From assembly GCA_049684495.1 (NCBI GenBank), contig JBAVFZ010000095.1, positions 1 to 18,224 on the forward strand: a DNA stretch of 18,224 nt. The letters are read 5' to 3'. Each line of letters opens with the position of its first letter. Position 1 is the first letter of the stretch. This document shows positions 1 to 6,684 of this stretch, piece by piece. The notes under the pieces were generated by a model. It saw nothing but the letters and a program-made list of their open reading frames with translations. It made no database searches and had not been told where the DNA came from. A program made the translations under genes and the position numbers. Origin of the DNA: JAFGKK01 sp049684495 (GTDB lineage: Bacteria; Chloroflexota; Anaerolineae; Anaerolineales; RBG-16-64-43).

Positions 1-40
1 CGTGTTATCAGCTTTGACGGCGTTTATCCGGCCCATGATC

Positions 41-143
41 GTCATGCCGTCCCGGCCAAGTGCACGCCGGGATGACTCACCGGCATCCAGGTTTTTTATT
101 GAAGTGTGTTGTGGACCCCGGCTTGGACCGCGCCGGGGTGACG
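41..143. repeat. Palindromic intergenic repeat (two hairpins)
   Basis: The stretch has the form of the widespread 'gtcat..cc..gg..atccag / tggaccccgg..ggggtgac' intergenic repeats. One hairpin pairs about 41-55 with ccgggatgac at 67-76. A second is a perfect 8-bp stem, accccggc (115-122) with gccggggt (132-139). Between them ccggcatcca (80-89) imperfectly complements tggaccccgg (112-121). It lies just downstream of the iron-sulfur gene ending at 157 and could protect or end that transcript, but there is no clear U-tract. Bases 1-40 and 144-156 show no gene. Confidence 0.55.
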
Positions 144-156
144 AGCTCCCGAATAC

Positions 157-915
157 CTATTCCCCGGAACTCTTCCCCCGTGTTTCCCATGGCGGCCGGG
201 CTCCGGATTTACCCTCCACACCGGTGCGGTGGGCCGCGTCACACAGCGGTTTTTTCTTCGAGAGGCCGCAGGAGCACAGCGTCACGCGGTTGCGGATCTC
301 GAGCGGCTTGCCGTCGGAACGGAGGATCGGGATGTTGCCCATCACCCAGTACGCCCCCCGCACCGCGCCCAATGAAAGAATATCTACCGTATAGGCGATC
401 GCCTGAGGGAGATCGGGTTCGATGTCCATCTCCTCCCCCTGCAACCGGTAGGTCAGGGAGCCGGACGGGCAGCGTTCGACCATCGAAACCACGTGCGAAC
501 GCGCGCCGATTTCCTCGGTAAGCAGGATCAACTGTTTGATCGTCGTCCAGCGCGTCCCGCAAAAACCGGATTCCATGCACAGATAATCATCATGCCGGAC
601 TTCGATCTGCGTTCCGCCGGGGAAAAGTTCCCGGCGTTCCGCCGTCGGGCGTTCGTCAGCCGTATCGGTCCCGTTGAAGCCGGTGGCGGCATGCGAGCCG
701 TCGCAGAACGGCATCTTCGAGGATTTTCCGCAACGGCAGAGGATGTAGCTGCCGCCGGTCTTGTAGATCTGCCCCATTTTCCACGTCAGCGGCTCGCCGT
801 GTTCGGAGACGACCTGGATCTTGTCATACAGGGGAATGCCGCCTTTGACAAGGAAGGGGCCGTTCTTCTGGACGACGATGACTCTTTCCGGGATGGGGTT
901 CGGGATTTCGGTCAT
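157..915 (-). CDS. CDGSH iron-sulfur domain protein with central ferredoxin-like module
   Basis: A soluble 252-aa protein, probably binding [2Fe-2S] clusters through CDGSH motifs; its physiological partner is unknown. Residues 60-75 carry a canonical motif, C60-x-C62 ... P-x-C71-D-G-S-H75 (three Cys and one His as ligands). Residues 111-155 resemble the divergent mono-cluster ferredoxin family (YjdI/Fer4_19 type), with C113, C119 and C149-Pro. Residues 214-229 form a second CDGSH-like motif, C214-x-C216 ... P-x-C225-D-A-A-H229: the four ligands are kept but Gly-Ser is replaced by Ala-Ala. This order is known in longer bacterial CDGSH proteins. The ATG at 915 is chosen over the upstream in-frame ATG at 966 because GGAGG lies about 12 bases before it and family-like sequence starts right there. 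It appears monocistronic. A redox or electron-transfer role is inferred. Confidence 0.88.
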   Translation of the reverse strand: MTEIPNPIPERVIVVQKNGPFLVKGGIPLYDKIQVVSEHGEPLTWKMGQIYKTGGSYILCRCGKSSKMPFCDGSHAATGFNGTDTADERPTAERRELFPGGTQIEVRHDDYLCMESGFCGTRWTTIKQLILLTEEIGARSHVVSMVERCPSGSLTYRLQGEEMDIEPDLPQAIAYTVDILSLGAVRGAYWVMGNIPILRSDGKPLEIRNRVTLCSCGLSKKKPLCDAAHRTGVEGKSGARPPWETRGKSSGE

Positions 916-1094
916 GACCAGTCTTTTCCTCCGGCGGGTGTTTGCGGATCGAAGCGGGATGCGCACCGTCCATCAACCTTCCATTTTACTCTCCGTTGTT
1001 TAAAATCGCTCGGATGCGCCGGTATCCTCTCTTCCCGCAGTAAAAACCAGAGGCATAATCGACGAAGCCCGCCCCGGTGTGGCTTTACCCGTGG

Positions 1095-1152
1095 AGCACG
1101 AACGGCACGAAGGAATTCGGGATTAACCTTTTCCTTCGCGGGCCTTCGTGCT
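1095..1152. repeat. Imperfect inverted-repeat element, 'gcacgaagg' type
   Basis: The left arm agcacgaacggcacgaagga (1095-1114) is imperfectly complementary to the right arm at 1132-1152, with about 17 bases between them. The arms consist of repeated cacgaa/ttcgtg words. It belongs to the same general class of small non-coding elements as those at 4434-4502 and 12945-13036, though the words differ. No coding or terminator role is evident. Confidence 0.5.
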
Positions 1153-1226
1153 CCCCGGCCAGAATCCCACAGGGCAGGCTTCGCGGATTCATAACCGCTT
1201 CGAAAGGCGGGAGCCTGCAAATAGAA

Positions 1227-1264
1227 AAGGGCATGCCGGCAGGAAATCCTGCCGGCATGCCCTT
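1227..1264 (-). terminator. Intrinsic terminator of the DUF3795 gene
   Basis: A perfect 18-bp inverted repeat, 1227-1244 pairing with 1247-1264 around a two-base centre, lies 21 bases past the stop of the gene ending at 1286. On the minus strand the stem is followed by TTTTCTATTT, giving the GC-rich stem plus U-rich tail of a rho-independent terminator. The plus-strand flank (cttcgaa) has no T-run, so it is mainly one-directional. Confidence 0.75.
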
Positions 1265-1285
1265 CGAATACCCAACGATCGGTAT

Positions 1286-1633
1286 CTACAAGTTCGCGTG
1301 GATACCGTCCAGCCTGGCCTTCGCATCGGGGATGTACTTGATCAGGCCGCTGATTTTTTCACAGCCGTAATCGGGGCACAACCCGCAGTTGGCCAAGCCG
1401 CGTTCCACGGCGCACAGCCGCGGTTCACATTCCCTGCAGTGCCCGCCCAACAGGCCGCTTGTCGACAGGCAGCCGTCACAGGTCACGTAGGCGGCATCCA
1501 CCTTCGGATTCCCGTATTCGGTCCGCCACTTGGCGGCGATCTTTTCCTTGGCGGCTTCGTCCCTGGCCTGCGTGGCTTTGTACGCTTCGCACGCGGCGCA
1601 ATCCAATCCGCAGACGGCGATCATTTGAGTCAT
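1286..1633 (-). CDS. DUF3795-like cysteine-rich small protein
   Basis: A 115-aa soluble protein with eleven cysteines: C8, C12 and C15 near the N-terminus, C52/C55, C66/C69/C74, then C83, C86 and C91. The opening 'IAVCGLDCAACEAY' and the closing C-G-x-C-P-x-Y-x-C pattern match the DUF3795 family, a presumed metal- (zinc or Fe-S) binding family of unknown function. The ATG at 1633 is preferred over the in-frame ATG at 1666 because GGAGG sits five bases upstream and the conserved region begins immediately. The leader contains a 7-bp hairpin (1670-1676 with 1685-1691). The gene is monocistronic and ends in a strong terminator. Family assignment is fairly secure; no reaction can be named. Confidence 0.85.
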   Translation of the reverse strand: MTQMIAVCGLDCAACEAYKATQARDEAAKEKIAAKWRTEYGNPKVDAAYVTCDGCLSTSGLLGGHCRECEPRLCAVERGLANCGLCPDYGCEKISGLIKYIPDAKARLDGIHANL

Positions 1634-1817
1634 TTCGGCCTCCGATAAATAAAAAAGCCACGACATGTAGATGCCTTTTCAAATAGGCATCCGGATCTGT
1701 GTGCGACAGTATATATCAGGGGTTTGTATCAGAGGAGGGTGATTTTTCGACCGCCGACATTTCAGCCATCTTTCTATGGAGGAACAAACATCATGAAGTA
1801 GATTATTACTACTTTCT

Positions 1818-1845
1818 CTTCGCGTCCTTTGCGGCTTTGCGTCGA
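1818..1845. repeat. Half of an intergenic repeat element
   Basis: The sequence starting cttcgcgtcctttgcggctt aligns well with the right arm of the element at 4434-4502 (cttcgcgcctttgtgtcttt). No matching left arm is visible nearby, so this looks like half an element. It lies about 50 bases past the abrupt end of the truncated glycosidase fragment (stop at 1898). Confidence 0.4.
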
Positions 1846-1897
1846 GAAAGGTTTTTTCCAGCACCTTCTAATGAATTACGTCCTGTAAAAAATTTTT

Positions 1898-2110
1898 CTA
1901 CCATCCGCCGAGGTTAACCCTGCGCAGGCGCAGCGGTTCGCCCTTCTTGTAGACGATAGCCGTCCCCTTCTTATGAACCATCGGGGTGTCCGGGAAGTAA
2001 TCGGCGCAGGGGGTGAGCGGGATGAGTGTCGCGCTCGAACCGCGCGCGAGAGTCACAGCCGTTGGTAGAATGATTATCAGGATTAGATAATAACGCAGAT
2101 GCTTCATCAC
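1898..2110 (-). pseudogene. Truncated GH5-type glycosidase N-terminus
   Basis: The 70 codons encode a hydrophobic signal peptide (about residues 3-24), a short linker, and a C-terminal stretch 'GEPLRLRRVNLGGW' followed at once by TAG. GH5 cellulase and exo-glucanase proteins carry a similar 'G.P.RLRGVNLGGWL' at the start of the TIM barrel, so this looks like the first strand of such an enzyme with the rest missing. None of the other frames downstream (1679-1897) encodes a catalytic domain, and a repeat half-element lies there. Translation starts at GTG 2110 or ATG 2107, directly after the TAG of the upstream lipoprotein (2111-2113), with AAGGA upstream, so coupling is likely. It could instead be a real short secreted peptide; catalytic activity is excluded. 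Confidence 0.55.
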
Positions 2111-3202
2111 CTATCGATCGTCCTTTATCAAAACGATATTCTCAATAGTAATCAGATTGCCGTAATCGTATAATCTTAATGAGGTCGCACCCGTTTGGGC
2201 CGGGGGAAACAAGAACCATCCATTGCAGTTATCCTCTCCGGGTGTGGTGTACACCCAAAGCAAGTCATCCTCCGCGGCGCAACCGCCCGCATCGATGTGC
2301 TCGTATTTATATTCCAAGTCATCGATTAATATGACTTTGTTAATTTTATCCGGCGTCAATACGGCTTGTCGTGCCTTATCGAAAGAGAACGTCCATTCAA
2401 AATTAAATTTCATACGGTAATCCGGATCGATGACAACCGTGTTCAGGCATATTTTCAGCTTTGTTGCGCCCGCAATGCTTCCCACCGCAACGGAGGCGGC
2501 GCATCTATACAGATAATACGTTCCGGGGGAATTGTACGTTATGCCCCGGGTTGGTGTAAGAGTGATCGTAGCCGTGGGTACATATTTTTTATCCAGCAGG
2601 ACGATGTCGTCGACAAATATTTTGTTATCCATATCATAGAACCGGAATGACGTTGCCCCGGGTTTCGCGGCGGGGAAGATGAACCAGCCGGCGCATGTTC
2701 CCGCACCCTGGAAGACGGCGGTTTCCGCGGCGCACCCGCCGGTCCCCGTGTGCTTGTACCGGTTCCCGAGGTTGTCTTCCAGGAACATATCCGGGTTATC
2801 CGCGTCCGAATGTTTTGTGACTTGATACCATGGTGCGTCGATTTTCCAGCTTACGTTGAATTGCATCGTCAGATCATCATGCACGTTTACGGTATTGACA
2901 CAAAAGTCAACGGCAATGGGAAGGGGGGCTATTTTCAGTGTGTATCTGGCACATTTATAAATATAGTAGGTACCCGCCACGTTGTACGGTGGTGTTTGAG
3001 TGAATGTCGGCGTTTCCGTCAACGTCTCGGTATTGGTTGGCGTGATGGTCGGCGTATCCGTCGTGGTCGGCGATACCGTCAAGGTCGGGGTTTCCGTCGC
3101 CGTTTCGGTCGGGACAGGTGTGGCGGCGGGCTGACAACCGGCAAGCAACAATAAAGGGATTGATGCAAGGGTATAAAGTGGATAGAAGATGTCTCTATTC
3201 AT
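2111..3202 (-). CDS. Thr/Pro-linker lipoprotein with two four-Cys domains (copy 2)
   Basis: A 363-aa predicted lipoprotein of unknown function, anchored outside the membrane. The signal peptide ends in the lipobox L-A-G-C23. Residues about 28-71 are a Thr/Pro/Glu linker. Two tandem domains of about 125-140 residues follow (about 72-205 and 215-363). Each has the order Y-x-Y-x-C, FC/IC-(V/L)-NTV, FLEDNLGNRYKH-like, GGCAAE, (C)xGWF-(I/L)-FP, SxRxYD, so four conserved cysteines and probably two disulfides. The D-x-x-x-x-x-Y plus G-x-x-x-F-P pattern recalls DUF4352-type beta-sandwich domains, a weak inference. The ATG at 3202 is preceded by GAGG. It lies 69 bp after its paralog and abuts the glycosidase fragment, so the three form an apparent operon. 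Confidence 0.85.
   Translation of the reverse strand: MNRDIFYPLYTLASIPLLLLAGCQPAATPVPTETATETPTLTVSPTTTDTPTITPTNTETLTETPTFTQTPPYNVAGTYYIYKCARYTLKIAPLPIAVDFCVNTVNVHDDLTMQFNVSWKIDAPWYQVTKHSDADNPDMFLEDNLGNRYKHTGTGGCAAETAVFQGAGTCAGWFIFPAAKPGATSFRFYDMDNKIFVDDIVLLDKKYVPTATITLTPTRGITYNSPGTYYLYRCAASVAVGSIAGATKLKICLNTVVIDPDYRMKFNFEWTFSFDKARQAVLTPDKINKVILIDDLEYKYEHIDAGGCAAEDDLLWVYTTPGEDNCNGWFLFPPAQTGATSLRLYDYGNLITIENIVLIKDDR
2575..3160. repeat. Direct duplication, copy 2 (lipoprotein linker and first domain)
   Basis: This block is closely related at DNA level to 3718-4290, with corresponding bases about 1,143 bp apart (accggttcccgag begins at 2758 and at 3901). It spans signal peptide, Thr/Pro linker and first four-Cys domain of each lipoprotein gene. 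The second domains are clearly more diverged. This is the signature of a tandem gene duplication, possibly with later gene conversion of the 5' halves. Confidence 0.75.
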
Positions 3203-3271
3203 CTCGACCTCGCCGTTTTCAGCCCGTAGCGATCAATTCGGTCGGCTGCCCGTTGAATTTTGCGCCTCGCA

Positions 3272-4336
3272 TCAGGTCTCGATCATGAAGACCAGATTGT
3301 CGAAGGAAATCAGGTTGCCCAGATCCACATAACGGAAGGAGGTCACGCCCGGCTTGGCCGGAGGGAAAAGGAACCATCCGCTGCATTTTCCGCCCGAACT
3401 GCCGAAACTGGCGTCTTTGGCGGCGCATCCGCCGGTTTGCGTATGCCGATATTCATTTTCCAAATTGTCCAGCAGGATGATATTGTTGTTATTGGCATCT
3501 GAATCTTTTATGCCGCTCACCGAGGTAAACACTTCCCAGGTTAGATTAAATTTCAGCGTGAAATCATCATTAATGACCACCGTGGTCAGGCACAACTGAA
3601 CCTTTTGCGCTCCGCTGAGACGGCCGCCCGGAATATAGGTGCCGCACCGGTAAATAAAATACTTGCCGGGCGCGTTGTAGGTGGTTCCATGCGTGGGCGA
3701 AAGCGTCATTGTAGCCGTAGGGATATATTTCTTATCCAACAGGACGATGTCGTCGACATAGATGTTGTTATCCATATCGTAAAAACGGAACGAGGTTACC
3801 CCGGGTTTCGCGGCAGGAAATATAAACCATCCGGCGCATGTCCCCGCGCCCTGAAAAACGGCGGTTTCCGCGGCGCACCCGCCGGTTCCCGAATGCTTAT
3901 ACCGGTTCCCGAGGTTGTCTTCCAGGAACATATCGGGATTATCGGCATCCGAATATTTTGTGACACGATAGCCGCTGCCATTGACCTTCCAGCTAACGTT
4001 AAATTGCATTGTAAAATCTTCACGCACGTTTACGGTATTTACGCAAAAGCTGACGGTAATGGGAGCTCCTTCCAGAGCATAACTTGCGCATTTGTAGATA
4101 TAGTAAGTACCCGCCACATTGTAAGGCGGCGTGTTGGTGAACGTCGGCGTTGCCGTGAACGTTTCGGTATTGGTCGGTGTGATGGTCGGCGTTTCCGTCA
4201 AGGTCGGCGTTGTCGTCAAGGTCGGAGTTTCCGTCGGCGTGCCGGTCGGGACCGGTGTGGCGGCAGGTTGACAGCCGGAGAGCAACATAAACGATCCTAA
4301 ACAAATCAACAGCGGAATCCGGTTGAAGGAAATCAT
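3272..4336 (-). CDS. Thr/Pro-linker lipoprotein with two four-Cys domains (copy 1)
   Basis: A 354-aa paralog of the downstream lipoprotein, same layout. The signal peptide ends in lipobox L-S-G-C22, a Thr/Pro linker covers about residues 28-72, and two four-cysteine domains fill the rest. First domains of the two paralogs are near-identical for long runs (for example 'NPDMFLEDNLGNRYKH' in both). Second domains are more diverged but keep all four cysteines and the G-W-F-L-F-P-P-A motif. The ATG at 4336 is chosen over one ten codons upstream because GGGGAGG sits five bases before it. A 5-bp inverted repeat (cctat 4347-4351, atagg 4357-4361) touches that ribosome site. First gene of the apparent operon; TATACT in the leader may be its -10, but no good -35 is seen. 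Function unknown; surface binding or adhesion is a guess. Confidence 0.85.
   Translation of the reverse strand: MISFNRIPLLICLGSFMLLSGCQPAATPVPTGTPTETPTLTTTPTLTETPTITPTNTETFTATPTFTNTPPYNVAGTYYIYKCASYALEGAPITVSFCVNTVNVREDFTMQFNVSWKVNGSGYRVTKYSDADNPDMFLEDNLGNRYKHSGTGGCAAETAVFQGAGTCAGWFIFPAAKPGVTSFRFYDMDNNIYVDDIVLLDKKYIPTATMTLSPTHGTTYNAPGKYFIYRCGTYIPGGRLSGAQKVQLCLTTVVINDDFTLKFNLTWEVFTSVSGIKDSDANNNNIILLDNLENEYRHTQTGGCAAKDASFGSSGGKCSGWFLFPPAKPGVTSFRYVDLGNLISFDNLVFMIET
3718..4290. repeat. Direct duplication, copy 1 (lipoprotein linker and first domain)
   Basis: Partner of the block at 2575-3160; see the lipoprotein entries. The Thr/Pro linker inside (about 4130-4260) is itself internally repetitive, made of variants of gtcggcgtt(t/g)ccgtcaa on the plus strand, which favours slippage and length change. 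Confidence 0.75.
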
Positions 4337-4433
4337 CGCGACCTCCCCTATATTGGATAGGTTCATCTATTAAGTATATCCCCTCTGTGGAATATTGATT
4401 TTTACCAGCCTTCCGCAACCCAAGGACTTTTTT

Positions 4434-4502
4434 ACCACAAAGACACCAAGACACTTGGATTCTACGGAGGTCGATCTCTTCGCGCCTTTGTGTCTTTGTG
4501 GT
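4434..4502. repeat. Inverted-repeat element, 'accacaaagacac' type
   Basis: A perfect 13-bp inverted repeat forms the ends: accacaaagacac (4434-4446) and gtgtctttgtggt (4490-4502). The 43-bp centre has no reading frame. Elements with these ends are familiar intergenic repeats of Chloroflexota and some other bacteria; they look like tiny non-autonomous mobile elements, but no transposase or target duplication can be shown. It lies between the transporter's stop (4540) and the lipoprotein operon. Confidence 0.65.
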
Positions 4503-4539
4503 TAATTCTCGAGCATTGGAACCAAGGGATTCAATTCAG

Positions 4540-5922
4540 CTAGCCGTGCCCGGTCTCCGCCTCGTTCGCCTGCACGTCGGCAATCGCCTTCTTCACGTTG
4601 ACGAACGGCAGGACGATCAACCCCATGACGAAGAAGAAAATCAGCGAAAGGATCGCCGGGCGCAGGCTCCCGAAGAACTGGTTCATCAGGCCGAACAGGA
4701 GCGGCCCGATCCAGGAAGTGCCGCGTTCGCTGACCTCGTAGAAGGAATAATATTCGGCTTCCTTGCTCGTGGGGATCATCTGCGCAAACAGGCTGCGGCT
4801 GATCGCCTGCGAGCCGCCCATCACCACCGCGATGCATCCGCCGAGGATGAAGAACTCGACCACCCGCGTATCCCCGCGCAGCCCGCCGTAGGCGTAGATC
4901 ACCACGCCGGCCCAGATCACCAGGCTGATGATGATCGACCGCTTGGCGCCGATCCGCGCGGCCAGCCGGCCCCACAACAGCGCGCCGAAGAAGGCCATAA
5001 ACTGAATCATCAGAATGACGATCGTGAGGGTCGACTGGCCGATCTCCAACCCTCCGCGCAGGAGCGGCGCGGCGGCGAACGTGGCCGAGACGGCGATCAC
5101 GGTTTGAATCCCGTCGTTGTAGAGGAAGTACGCCAGCAGGAATTTGAGAGTTTCCGGAAACTTGCGGATGCCCTTGAGGGTTCCCCACAATTGTTTGAAT
5201 CCCACGCCGATATAACTCTCGCCGGCCGGCAGGCGCTTGGCGGCCTGCCGCGGGCGAAGGCGGATCCAGGTGAAGAAGGAGAAACCCAGCCACCACAGGC
5301 CGGCCGATGCGAGGTTGATCCGCACCGCTATATCCTTTGGCATACCGATTTTATCGTGCAGGAGATAGAGCGCCAGGTTGAGCACCAGTAAAAGGGCGCC
5401 GCCCATATACCCCATCGCCCAACCGTAGGAAGAGACCTTGTCGCGCTGATCCGGGGTGGCGATATCCGGAAGGTAGGAGTTGTAGAAGACCATCGCCGCG
5501 CCGAATGCCAGATTGGCGATGATGTAGAGCAGGCCGCCCATCCACCATACCGGAGCGGTGGTAAAGAACAGCGCGACGGTGGCCAGCGCGCCGAGCACGG
5601 CGAAAAGCTGCATCATCGGCTTGCGCAGGTGGGAATAATCCGCGATCGCGCCCAGGATCGGCAGGAAGAGCACCTGCAGCCCGACCGAGATCGAGATGCA
5701 GAAGGGAAAGAACGAATCCGGCGCGACGGGGATGCCGGCCACCCGCGCCATCCCGTCCGCAAACGGTTTGGCCGCGTCCGCCGCGAGGCTGGCCACGTAG
5801 GGGGCGAGGAAGACGGTTCCGACCGTGGTCGAGAAGGCCGAGTTGGCCCAGTCGTACATCGCCCAGCCGAAAATTTCCCGCTTGTCGTTCACCAACGCAC
5901 GACCGTTCGTTTTTTGCTCCAT
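4540..5922 (-). CDS. MFS transporter, Atg22/UMF1 type
   Basis: A 460-aa multi-spanning inner-membrane protein with about 12 hydrophobic segments. The N-terminus 'WAMYDWANSAFST' (about residues 20-32) is the hallmark of the UMF1/Atg22-like branch of the major facilitator superfamily. 'GAIADYSHLRKP' is an MFS motif-A-like loop after an early helix, and 'FYNSYLPDIA' is also typical. Substrates of bacterial members are mostly unproven; eukaryotic Atg22 exports amino acids from the vacuole, so export of small metabolites is only inference. The ATG at 5922 has GGGAG five bases upstream; the in-frame ATG at 5955 lies close to the predicted -10 and is less likely. It is divergent from carD and transcribed alone. 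The C-terminus ends shortly after the last helix, and length is normal for the family. Confidence 0.88.
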   Translation of the reverse strand: MEQKTNGRALVNDKREIFGWAMYDWANSAFSTTVGTVFLAPYVASLAADAAKPFADGMARVAGIPVAPDSFFPFCISISVGLQVLFLPILGAIADYSHLRKPMMQLFAVLGALATVALFFTTAPVWWMGGLLYIIANLAFGAAMVFYNSYLPDIATPDQRDKVSSYGWAMGYMGGALLLVLNLALYLLHDKIGMPKDIAVRINLASAGLWWLGFSFFTWIRLRPRQAAKRLPAGESYIGVGFKQLWGTLKGIRKFPETLKFLLAYFLYNDGIQTVIAVSATFAAAPLLRGGLEIGQSTLTIVILMIQFMAFFGALLWGRLAARIGAKRSIIISLVIWAGVVIYAYGGLRGDTRVVEFFILGGCIAVVMGGSQAISRSLFAQMIPTSKEAEYYSFYEVSERGTSWIGPLLFGLMNQFFGSLRPAILSLIFFFVMGLIVLPFVNVKKAIADVQANEAETGHG

Positions 5923-5957
5923 GGGCGCTCCCTTGTTAACGGAAGATCGGTACAAGA

Positions 5958-5986
5958 ATTGTATTCAGAACCCGGAAACATTTCCA
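5958..5986 (-). promoter_or_regulatory. Sigma70-type promoter of the MFS transporter gene
   Basis: On the minus strand TGGAAA (-35, at 5981-5986) is followed after exactly 17 bp by TACAAT (-10, at 5958-5963), giving 4/6 and 5/6 matches to consensus. Transcription would start near 5951, about 30 bases before the ATG at 5922. Confidence 0.55.
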
Positions 5987-6014
5987 GTCTCCGGAAAACG
6001 CCGGAAGAGTCCGA

Positions 6015-6023
6015 TGGTATAAT
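6015..6023 (+). promoter_or_regulatory. Extended -10 promoter of carD
   Basis: TGGTATAAT is a perfect extended -10 (TG-N-TATAAT). The -35 window (5995-6000, aaaacg) is poor, as is common when the extended -10 is present. Start near 6030 gives a leader of about 90 nt before the GTG at 6123. It lies about 30 bp from the divergent transporter promoter, so one bound protein could affect both. Confidence 0.5.
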
Positions 6024-6054
6024 TAAGATACCTAAGACAGGATTCGTGGGATTT

Positions 6055-6086
6055 CCGGCCAGTCCTCTTTTAAGGCCGGTTTTTTT
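6055..6086 (+). terminator. Terminator-like hairpin in the carD leader (possible attenuator)
   Basis: ccggcc (6055-6060) pairs with ggccgg (6074-6079) around a 13-base loop, followed directly by seven T residues (6080-6086). That is a compact intrinsic terminator on the plus strand, but it sits after the carD promoter and before the carD start with no upstream plus-strand gene to end. It may attenuate carD transcription or release a short RNA of about 55 nt. No clear competing antiterminator or leader peptide could be picked out by eye. Confidence 0.5.
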
Positions 6087-6122
6087 AATGCGGCGCGTCT
6101 TTTTTCGGAAACGAGGTGAAGT

Positions 6123-6623
6123 GTGGCATTCCACATCGGCGACAAGGTCATCCATGCCTCGCACGGCCTGGCGGATATCGTGGGGTTGGAGAACAAGGAA
6201 GTGGCGGGGATCCTCACCCGCTATTATGTCGTCCGCACCAAGGATCTGACGATCTGGATCCCGGTCGATCATTCGGAAAACGGAAGCCTGCGCACGCCCG
6301 CCTCCCGCTCGGAATTCGAGCGCCTGTTTCCGATACTGCGCGCCCGCTACGATCCGTTTTCCCCGAACCGGATGGAACGCAAAACCCAGATCCAATCGCG
6401 GATCCGGGAAGGCAACTCCGGCTCGCTGTGCCGACTGGTGCGGGATCTCTCGTTTTACAACCGCAACCGCAAGTTGAACGACACGGAAGGGATCATCCTG
6501 GAGCGGGCCGTCACCTGGCTGGTCGACGAGTGGCAGTACGCCATGTCCGTCACTCCGGTCCAGGCCAAGCAGGAGCTCAACCAATTGCTGGATGAAAGTT
6601 TCCGGAATTCAAAAGAACAGTAA
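6123..6623 (+). CDS. carD: CarD-family transcriptional regulator
   Basis: A 166-aa cytoplasmic protein. Residues 1-65 match the CarD_TRCF RNA-polymerase-interacting domain, opening 'FHIGDKVIHASHGLADIVGL' and including the 'YYVVRTKDLTIWIPVD' beta strands. The rest is a helical C-terminal half with the usual aromatic/basic residues ('RDLSFYNRNRKLND'). Characterised CarD proteins bind the RNA polymerase beta subunit and stabilise open promoter complexes, affecting rRNA and stress-gene transcription; length is typical. The start is GTG, supported by GAGGTG about five bases upstream. It stands alone behind its own promoter, has a terminator-like hairpin in its leader, and shares a bidirectional terminator with the convergent YkgJ-type gene. 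It is probably a global factor rather than a regulator of this locus. Confidence 0.92.
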   Translation: MAFHIGDKVIHASHGLADIVGLENKEVAGILTRYYVVRTKDLTIWIPVDHSENGSLRTPASRSEFERLFPILRARYDPFSPNRMERKTQIQSRIREGNSGSLCRLVRDLSFYNRNRKLNDTEGIILERAVTWLVDEWQYAMSVTPVQAKQELNQLLDESFRNSKEQ

Positions 6624-6648
6624 ACGCGAAAACACACGCCTGTGGAAT

Positions 6649-6684
6649 AAAAAAATGCGCGCCCGGCCGGGCGCGCATTTTTTT
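6649..6684. terminator. Bidirectional terminator between carD and the YkgJ-type gene
   Basis: A 36-bp perfect palindrome: seven A (6649-6655), a GC-rich core centred between 6666 and 6667, then seven T (6678-6684). Read either way it gives a strong stem with a U-tract. Its last bases overlap the TAA stop codon (6683-6685) of the convergent minus-strand gene, so both transcripts end at the same element. Confidence 0.85.

Larger units (their letters stand above)
916..1285. other. Gene-free stretch with an inverted repeat and a terminator
   Basis: This 370-bp stretch separates two minus-strand genes. It holds the inverted repeat at 1095-1152 and the terminator at 1227-1264, both listed separately. 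The part next to the iron-sulfur gene (916-1010) is its presumed promoter region, but only a poor -10-like TAAAAT without a -35 partner can be seen. Short reading frames here have no recognisable protein features. Confidence 0.6.

Noticed and set aside
1679..1864. A 61-codon minus-strand frame beyond the truncated glycosidase
   Set aside because: It translates the half repeat element at 1818-1845 and shows no protein features.
2980..3130. Short-period repetitive DNA, considered as a CRISPR or minisatellite
   Set aside because: The period is short and irregular and it encodes the Thr/Pro linker in frame; there are no conserved repeat/unique spacer units.
4498..5391. A 297-codon plus-strand open frame opposite the transporter gene
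   Set aside because: The transporter has proper membrane helices and family motifs; the opposite frame is a charged, low-information translation.
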